Assembly: GCA_910587095.1 (NCBI GenBank)
Contig: CAJUMJ010000025.1
Location: 32,953-96,952 of the forward strand
Length of the DNA stretch: 64,000 nt
DNA from: an uncultured Lachnospiraceae bacterium
Lineage (GTDB): Bacteria; Bacillota; Clostridia; Lachnospirales; Lachnospiraceae
Direction: 5' to 3'
Part shown: positions 59,392 through 64,000 of the stretch, piece by piece
How positions within the stretch are numbered: the first letter of the stretch is position 1
How the letters are laid out: every line of letters starts with the position of its first letter
The notes under the pieces: model-generated
The model's input: the letters and a program-made list of their open reading frames with translations, nothing else
Told to the model about the DNA's origin: nothing
The model's database searches: none
Position numbers and translations under genes: made by a program

Positions 59392-60885
59392 ATGGGAAAA
59401 CCGACAGGATTTATGGAATATGAGCGCAGGGTTTCGACGGATGTAAGCCCGAAGCAGCGCATTTGTGATTTTAAGGAGTTTCATGTGCATCTGACGATGG
59501 AGGAACAGCGGGAGCAGGGGGCGCGCTGTATGGACTGCGGCGTGCCGTTTTGCCAGTCGGGCATGACGCTTGGCGGCATGACCTCGGGGTGTCCCCTGCA
59601 CAATCTGGTGCCGGAGTGGAACGATCTGGTTTATACGGGAAACTGGGAGCAGGCATACTACCGGCTGCATAAGACCAACAATTTCCCGGAATTTACGTCG
59701 CGGGTGTGCCCGGCGCTTTGCGAGGCGGCCTGCACCTGCGGCTTAAACGGCGATCCGGTTTCCACGAAGGAAAACGAGTACGCCATCATCGAAAACGCCT
59801 ATGAGAAGGGGTATGCGTCGGCGAAGCCGCCCAAGGTGCGCACCGGCAAGAAGGTGGCGGTGGTGGGCAGCGGCCCCTCCGGGCTTGCGGTGGCGGATCA
59901 GCTCAACAGAAGGGGGCATCTGGTGACCGTGTTCGAGCGCGCCGACCGGATTGGCGGGCTTTTGATGTACGGCATTCCCAATATGAAGCTGGAGAAACAC
60001 ATTATCGACCGCAAGATCAAAATCATGGAGGAGGAGGGCGTGACCTTCGTGACAAACTGCGATGTCGGTAAGACGGTAAAGGCGGAGAAGCTGCTTAAGG
60101 AGTTCGACCGGGTAGTGCTCTGCTGCGGCTCCTCCAATCCCCGTGATATAGGCGTGCCCGGCAGGGAAGCCAAAGGCATTTACTTTGCGGTGGATTATCT
60201 CTCGGCGAACACGAAGAGCCTGTTGGATTCGGATTTTGCGGATAAAAAGTATGTGGACACCAAAGATAAAAATGTAGTCATCATCGGCGGCGGCGACACC
60301 GGGAACGACTGCGTGGGCACGGCCATCCGCCTCGGGGCGAAGTCCGTGACGCAGATCGAGATGATGCCAAAGGCGCCTGATGCGAGGGCGGACAGCAATC
60401 CTTGGCCCCAGTGGCCCAAGGTCTGCAAGACCGATTACGGACAGGAGGAGGCCATCGCCGTTTACGGTCACGATCCCCGGATTTACGAGTCCACGGTGAA
60501 GGAATTTGTCAAAGATAAAAACGGGAATCTGAAAGCCGTGAAAATCGTTTCACTGACTTGGGAGAAAGATGCAAAGACGGGCCGCATGATCAGTAAGGAA
60601 ATTGAAGGTTCGGAAAAGACGCTGGATGCGGAGATCGTGCTGATTGCGGCGGGATTTTTAGGCAGCCAGAAGTATGTGACGGACGCTTTTCAGGTGGCGG
60701 TAGACGGCAGGTCGAATGTACAGACGGCGGCAGGCAGATTTGCGGCCAGTGTGGACAGGGTGTTCACGGCGGGCGACATGCATACGGGGCAGTCCCTTGT
60801 GGTGAAGGCAATCCGCCAGGGCAGGGAGTGTGCCAGGGAGGTGGATGAGAGCCTGATGGGGTATACGAACCTGTATGTACAGTGA
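59392..60885 (+). CDS. gltD: glutamate synthase small subunit
   Basis: GltD passes electrons from NADPH to GltB. The 497-residue product has an N-terminal domain with two 4Fe-4S cysteine sets (CMDCGVPFCQ then CPLHN; CPALCEAACTCGL), an FAD-binding VAVVGSGPSGLAVADQL near residue 154, an NADPH-binding VVIIGGGDTGNDCVG near 296 and a C-terminal GDMHTGQSLVVKAI that closes the FAD site. ATG 59392 has GGAGG 6 bases upstream; an in-frame ATG at 59380 overlaps that site. Confidence 0.96.
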   Translation: MGKPTGFMEYERRVSTDVSPKQRICDFKEFHVHLTMEEQREQGARCMDCGVPFCQSGMTLGGMTSGCPLHNLVPEWNDLVYTGNWEQAYYRLHKTNNFPEFTSRVCPALCEAACTCGLNGDPVSTKENEYAIIENAYEKGYASAKPPKVRTGKKVAVVGSGPSGLAVADQLNRRGHLVTVFERADRIGGLLMYGIPNMKLEKHIIDRKIKIMEEEGVTFVTNCDVGKTVKAEKLLKEFDRVVLCCGSSNPRDIGVPGREAKGIYFAVDYLSANTKSLLDSDFADKKYVDTKDKNVVIIGGGDTGNDCVGTAIRLGAKSVTQIEMMPKAPDARADSNPWPQWPKVCKTDYGQEEAIAVYGHDPRIYESTVKEFVKDKNGNLKAVKIVSLTWEKDAKTGRMISKEIEGSEKTLDAEIVLIAAGFLGSQKYVTDAFQVAVDGRSNVQTAAGRFAASVDRVFTAGDMHTGQSLVVKAIRQGRECAREVDESLMGYTNLYVQ

Positions 60886-61146
60886 CGGCTACCGTTCACA
60901 CCAAGCCTTCTGTCATGCATAAAAATCCGGCGTGGGTGTGACCGGTGGCTCGAGCTTGCGAAATTTTCCATAAAAAAGAGGAGTGAAATCTGATGAAAGG
61001 AATGTTATACTAGCTTTGTATAACATTCCTTAAATTATGCGCAGGCCCGCTTATGGAGATTGCGGTTTCACGGCACGCGGGCCGTGCGGTTAGTGGGGGA
61101 AGAAAGATATTCCCTGCCCGGTTTTGCCAGGGAGAAAGCAGGTAGA
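60886..61146. other. hairpin-rich gap between gltD and the L,D-transpeptidase
   Basis: Three inverted repeats are present: a long imperfect one with CACACC/GGTGTG arms just after the gltD stop (about 60888-60953), a perfect 12-bp stem GGAATGTTATAC/GTATAACATTCC (60999-61029) followed by TTAAATT, and GGCCCGC/GCGGGCC (about 61044-61084). The first two probably terminate gltD transcripts. A six-codon frame ATG...TAG (MKGMLY, from 60992) with GAGGAG upstream overlaps the second stem. Confidence 0.6.
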
Positions 61147-62787
61147 ATGAAACGACGGTTTGGACATGGAGAAAAAACAGAACAGAGTAAGCAGGGCGTA
61201 GGGAGAAGGCGCATGATTTTGATATGGTCCGCGCTTATCATGACGCCGCTGCTTGTTTTGCTGGTCATTTACATAGCGGGCCTTGGCCGTTACCAGAGCT
61301 GTTTTTTAAACGGCACGGTGATCGACGAGGTGGATGTGTCGGGTATGTCGATCCCGGAGCTGGAAGAGCAAATCAGGAAGTATTCGCTGCGTGTCATAGA
61401 GCGGCAGTCTGACGGCACGACGCTGGAGGAGGAAATATCGGGAAGTGACATCGGGATATCCTATGTCTCCACAAAGCCGCTGGAGGCTGTCTTACAGGGA
61501 CAAAACCGCTACCTGTGGTTTTTAAAGCATAATGCGGACTACACGACGGATGCGCCGCTGTTTTATGAGGAGTCGGCGCTTCTGGAAAAAGTTGACGCTC
61601 TGCGGGGATTCCAGAAGGATTTTGTGGAAGAGCCGTCGGACGCGTACATAGCGGATTATGTGCCGGGTAGCGGCTTTGAGCTGGTAGCCGAAACAAAAGG
61701 GAACCGTCTGAACCGGAATAAGACCATAGAGGCTGTCAGGGCGGCGCTAAACGGATTGGAGGAGCAGGTGGATCTGGAGGCGGCCGGATGCTATGAGGAA
61801 CCGAAGATCACTTCGGAGGATGCCGGCCTGAAAGCCGCTTTCGCGAAGCTGCAAAATTACGTGAACACTGCCATCACCTATACTTTCGGGGAAGAACGGG
61901 AGGTTTTGGATGCGGATACCGTTGCGGGCTGGATTGTGCAAAGGGGCAGTCAGGTGTCGCTTGATTCGGAACTGGTGAAGGAGTATGTCAATTCCTTGCG
62001 GAAAAAGCACGACACGGTTTTTCATAAGAGGAAGTTTATGACCAGCTACGGACAGGAAGTGACGATTGAGCTTGGAGATTACGGCTGGTGGATGGATGTA
62101 GGCCAGGAGACGCAGGAGCTGATCGGAGCGCTTGAGCGGGGCGAGGGCGGAGAGCGTATGCCTGTATACAGACAGACGGCGGCGTCCTATGAGTCGCCCG
62201 ATTATGGGGATTCCTATGTGGAGATTAATCTGACGGCCCAGCATTTGTTCTTATATCAGAACGGGGAGTGCATTTTGGAGTCGGATTTTGTGTCCGGCAA
62301 CCCAAGCAGGGGAAACGATACGCCGCCGGGGATTTACGGCATTACCTATAAGGAGCGTAACGCCACGTTAAACGGAGAAAATTACAGCACTCCCGTCTCT
62401 TACTGGATGCCCTTTAATAATAATGTGGGAATGCACGACGCCACGTGGAGAAGCGAGTTTGGGAGGAATATCTATATGACAAACGGTTCCCACGGCTGCG
62501 TCAACCTGCCCTACGCGGTGGCGCAGGAAATTTACGGATATGTGGAAAAGAACACCCCGGTTATCTGCTATCATCTGCCGGGAACGGAGCCGGAGCCTTT
62601 GGAGGAGATACCCGTGGAACCGGAGCCGGGTCTTGAGCCGCCTGCGGAGATGCCGGAAGGGACACAGGCTTTGCCGGGGACGGGACAGCCGGAAGGAATG
62701 CCGGCCGTGCCGGAGGCAGCACCTCAGCCCGAAGCGGCGCCTTCGCCGGAGCCGGTCCCGGAGCAGACTTCGCAGGAGGGACAGTAA
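61147..62787 (+). CDS. L,D-transpeptidase with peptidoglycan-binding-like domains
   Basis: This enzyme of about 546 residues makes 3-3 peptidoglycan cross-links or attaches proteins to the wall. It has a basic N-terminus, a membrane anchor at about 23-45 and a large extracellular region resembling PG_binding_4 repeats (about 60-360). The YkuD catalytic domain contains VGMHDATW and NGSHGCVNLP, with His and Cys in the usual HG/SHGC motifs. A Pro/Glu-rich tail of about 65 residues ends the protein. ATG 61147 is chosen because AGGTAG lies just upstream; a TTG at 61060 in the same frame has no ribosome site. A terminator follows. Confidence 0.88.
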   Translation: MKRRFGHGEKTEQSKQGVGRRRMILIWSALIMTPLLVLLVIYIAGLGRYQSCFLNGTVIDEVDVSGMSIPELEEQIRKYSLRVIERQSDGTTLEEEISGSDIGISYVSTKPLEAVLQGQNRYLWFLKHNADYTTDAPLFYEESALLEKVDALRGFQKDFVEEPSDAYIADYVPGSGFELVAETKGNRLNRNKTIEAVRAALNGLEEQVDLEAAGCYEEPKITSEDAGLKAAFAKLQNYVNTAITYTFGEEREVLDADTVAGWIVQRGSQVSLDSELVKEYVNSLRKKHDTVFHKRKFMTSYGQEVTIELGDYGWWMDVGQETQELIGALERGEGGERMPVYRQTAASYESPDYGDSYVEINLTAQHLFLYQNGECILESDFVSGNPSRGNDTPPGIYGITYKERNATLNGENYSTPVSYWMPFNNNVGMHDATWRSEFGRNIYMTNGSHGCVNLPYAVAQEIYGYVEKNTPVICYHLPGTEPEPLEEIPVEPEPGLEPPAEMPEGTQALPGTGQPEGMPAVPEAAPQPEAAPSPEPVPEQTSQEGQ

Positions 62788-62796
62788 ATAGAGAAC

Positions 62797-62843
62797 AACC
62801 CGTCTGGAATCGGAGATTTCTTATCCCGGTTCAGGCGGGTTTT
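62797..62843 (+). terminator. terminator of the L,D-transpeptidase gene
   Basis: AACCCG and CGGGTT pair, extended by CTG/CAG, and are followed by TTTTC. The loop is about 20 bases. Confidence 0.7.
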
Positions 62844-62957
62844 CACATGTTCATGGAATCCGCTCTTCTGTAGTTCCCTTATAATTTTCCACCTATCTTA
62901 TATTTTTCCGTTTTTTTTAAATTAGCAGTCCGTATAATAAAAAGGGGAGGTATTGCC

Positions 62958-63863
62958 ATGCGGGAGATCAGTTTTGACAGAAAGAGCATCAGGACACGGT
63001 TAATTACGGCGTTTGTTGTAACGTCGTTTCTGCCGATTGCTCTGGTAAATATGGTTTCTTATTATAATACATCCAGATTGGTCAGACAGAATGTAGAGGG
63101 TATGACCAATGCCAATCTGGGGCAGACAAAGGTGAGTCTGGATGTCTGGCTGGATTCTTATGAAGACATTCTGTTTCAGGTATATACGGATGACGAGATT
63201 GTGGAACTGGTGGATAAGATCAATGCAGGGAAAGATGTGGCAAATAACAGGAAACAGCTCAGAAAAACGCTGCGAGGTCTGTTTTATACCAAGGACTATG
63301 TGAAATCCATTTCCGTGATTACAGAAAGCGGGGAACTGGTATTTTATGACCAGCTGACAGCTTCCACTACGCGTACTTCGTGGATGGACAGCCTGTCTAT
63401 GTCTCAGGAGGAGCTTTACCGTGCGATCAGCAGTGATAATAAGACGCATTTGATTCCAACTGGAAACGAAGTGGTATTTGGCAGCAATTCCTGTTATCTG
63501 TTTCATATCGGCCACAGGATCATTGATTATCGGGATGTTGATAAACAGTGCGGCGTCGTATTGGTCAGCATCGACGAAGCGCTGTTGGAGGAAATCTGCT
63601 CTGCCACAGAGAACGGACTGAATTTTATTGTTGACAGTGAAGGGAATCTGGTCTCCTGCGCAGGTTCTGAAAGGATAGGACAGCCTGTTCATCGGAAGGA
63701 CGCGGGAGAGGCGGAAAAGAGAAACGCTTATCGGCAAGCGGCAGCGGAGACAGGACTTTTGGGCGAGACAGCGCTCTCCATCTATTCTGTGCACGACGAG
63801 GAGACAGGGTGGGACATTATTCGGGCGACAAATCAGGAAGAACTGATTCAGGCGTTACAATAA
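62958..63863 (+). CDS. dCache-type sensor protein, apparently truncated
   Basis: This 301-residue protein has one membrane helix near residues 15-36 and then an extracellular double-Cache domain (about 40-295; SYEDILFQVYTDDEIVELVD, SVITESGELVFYDQ, VLVSIDEALLEEICS). In sensor kinases, cyclases and chemoreceptors this domain is followed by a second helix and a HAMP domain. Here the frame stops at TAA 63861-63863 right after ATNQEELIQALQ. It may be a broken kinase gene or a stand-alone sensor. GGGGAGG precedes the ATG, and a TATAAT at 62933-62938 is unusually close to it. Confidence 0.7.
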   Translation: MREISFDRKSIRTRLITAFVVTSFLPIALVNMVSYYNTSRLVRQNVEGMTNANLGQTKVSLDVWLDSYEDILFQVYTDDEIVELVDKINAGKDVANNRKQLRKTLRGLFYTKDYVKSISVITESGELVFYDQLTASTTRTSWMDSLSMSQEELYRAISSDNKTHLIPTGNEVVFGSNSCYLFHIGHRIIDYRDVDKQCGVVLVSIDEALLEEICSATENGLNFIVDSEGNLVSCAGSERIGQPVHRKDAGEAEKRNAYRQAAAETGLLGETALSIYSVHDEETGWDIIRATNQEELIQALQ

Positions 63864-64000
63864 AACAGTTTATACAGTCATATCTTCCTTTTGCTCCGCT
63901 GATTGAGGAATTTGCGAACCATGTGGAGCGTGGGGCGGATATAGAGGCAGGAAACAGCTTTCGTGGCTTGCTAACCGCACTTGGGGAACTGCTCAATTCA
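63809..64000 (+). CDS. unidentified frame running off the end of the window
   Basis: In the +2 frame relative to the dCache gene, coding from a possible GTG at 63809 stays open to base 64000. Its last 47 codons give IKQFIQSYLPFAPLIEEF and a further helical stretch ending LLTALGELLNS. I recognise no domain; it does not look like a HAMP or kinase continuation. It could be a new gene overlapping the sensor's end or the shifted remains of its original C-terminus. Confidence 0.35.
   Translation, partial: MGHYSGDKSGRTDSGVTIKQFIQSYLPFAPLIEEFANHVERGADIEAGNSFRGLLTALGELLNS

Overview
The window reads as chromosome of a spore-forming anaerobic Firmicute of the Clostridia, most like a Lachnospiraceae gut commensal. 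This is inferred from an alpha/beta-type small acid-soluble spore protein, a YtvI-type sporulation membrane protein, AddAB in place of RecBCD, Gram-positive lipoprotein signals, a thiT gene under a TPP riboswitch, and AGGAGG-type ribosome sites throughout. I see no rRNA, tRNA, insertion sequence, CRISPR array or prophage. Most genes lie on the + strand; the exceptions are thiT and its upstream neighbour, a CgeB-like glycosyltransferase, and an MFS transporter.

Layout. 1-1.5 kb: DJ-1/PfpI protein, a hairpin-rich gap and a spore protein. 1.5-8.2 kb: protein quality-control block tig-clpP-clpX-lon-engB. 8.2-11.3 kb: YtvI, VanZ-like and DUF308-like membrane proteins and an unrecognised 149-residue protein. 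11.4-12.8 kb (minus): thiT with TPP riboswitch and a small membrane protein. 12.9-16.1 kb: Gfo/Idh/MocA oxidoreductase, LpxD-like hexapeptide acyltransferase and a CgeB-like glycosyltransferase. 16.2-20.1 kb: cysK and metNIQ, each with a good sigma-A promoter. 20.2-27.4 kb: addB-addA. 27.6-28.5 kb: DHH phosphoesterase.

28.5-39.7 kb is the most distinctive locus. It holds a membrane-anchored sugar-binding sensor, a LytS/YesM-type histidine kinase and a YesN-type regulator (the arrangement of the XylFII-LytS-YesN xylose system of clostridia), then a 51-residue protein, two sugar-binding lipoproteins, one double ATPase and two tandem permeases. 39.8-44.6 kb: a heterodimeric ABC exporter and a CPBP protease. 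44.7-54.3 kb is a patchwork: MFS transporter with divergent AraC regulator, a GNAT remnant, a DUF5714 protein, a hybrid histidine kinase, an intact GNAT, an AT-rich DUF1016 (YhcG) nuclease, a second GNAT remnant, a MATE exporter and an XRE regulator. 54.4-60.9 kb: glutamate synthase gltB-gltD, each gene preceded by a copy of the same multi-hairpin leader. 61-64 kb: an L,D-transpeptidase and a sensor protein that ends after its extracellular domain.

The intergenic DNA is unusually rich in perfect inverted repeats. Examples are a run of seven or more hairpins at about 800-1045, a 163-bp closed structure at 10610-10772, nested hairpins at 7451-7574 and 35493-35640, and a shared GAGAATGC/GCATTCTC module at three places. 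The twin leaders at gltB and gltD, whose stems are kept while their sequence changes, are the best candidates for an undescribed RNA element. All family calls are from reading motifs; no search was run.
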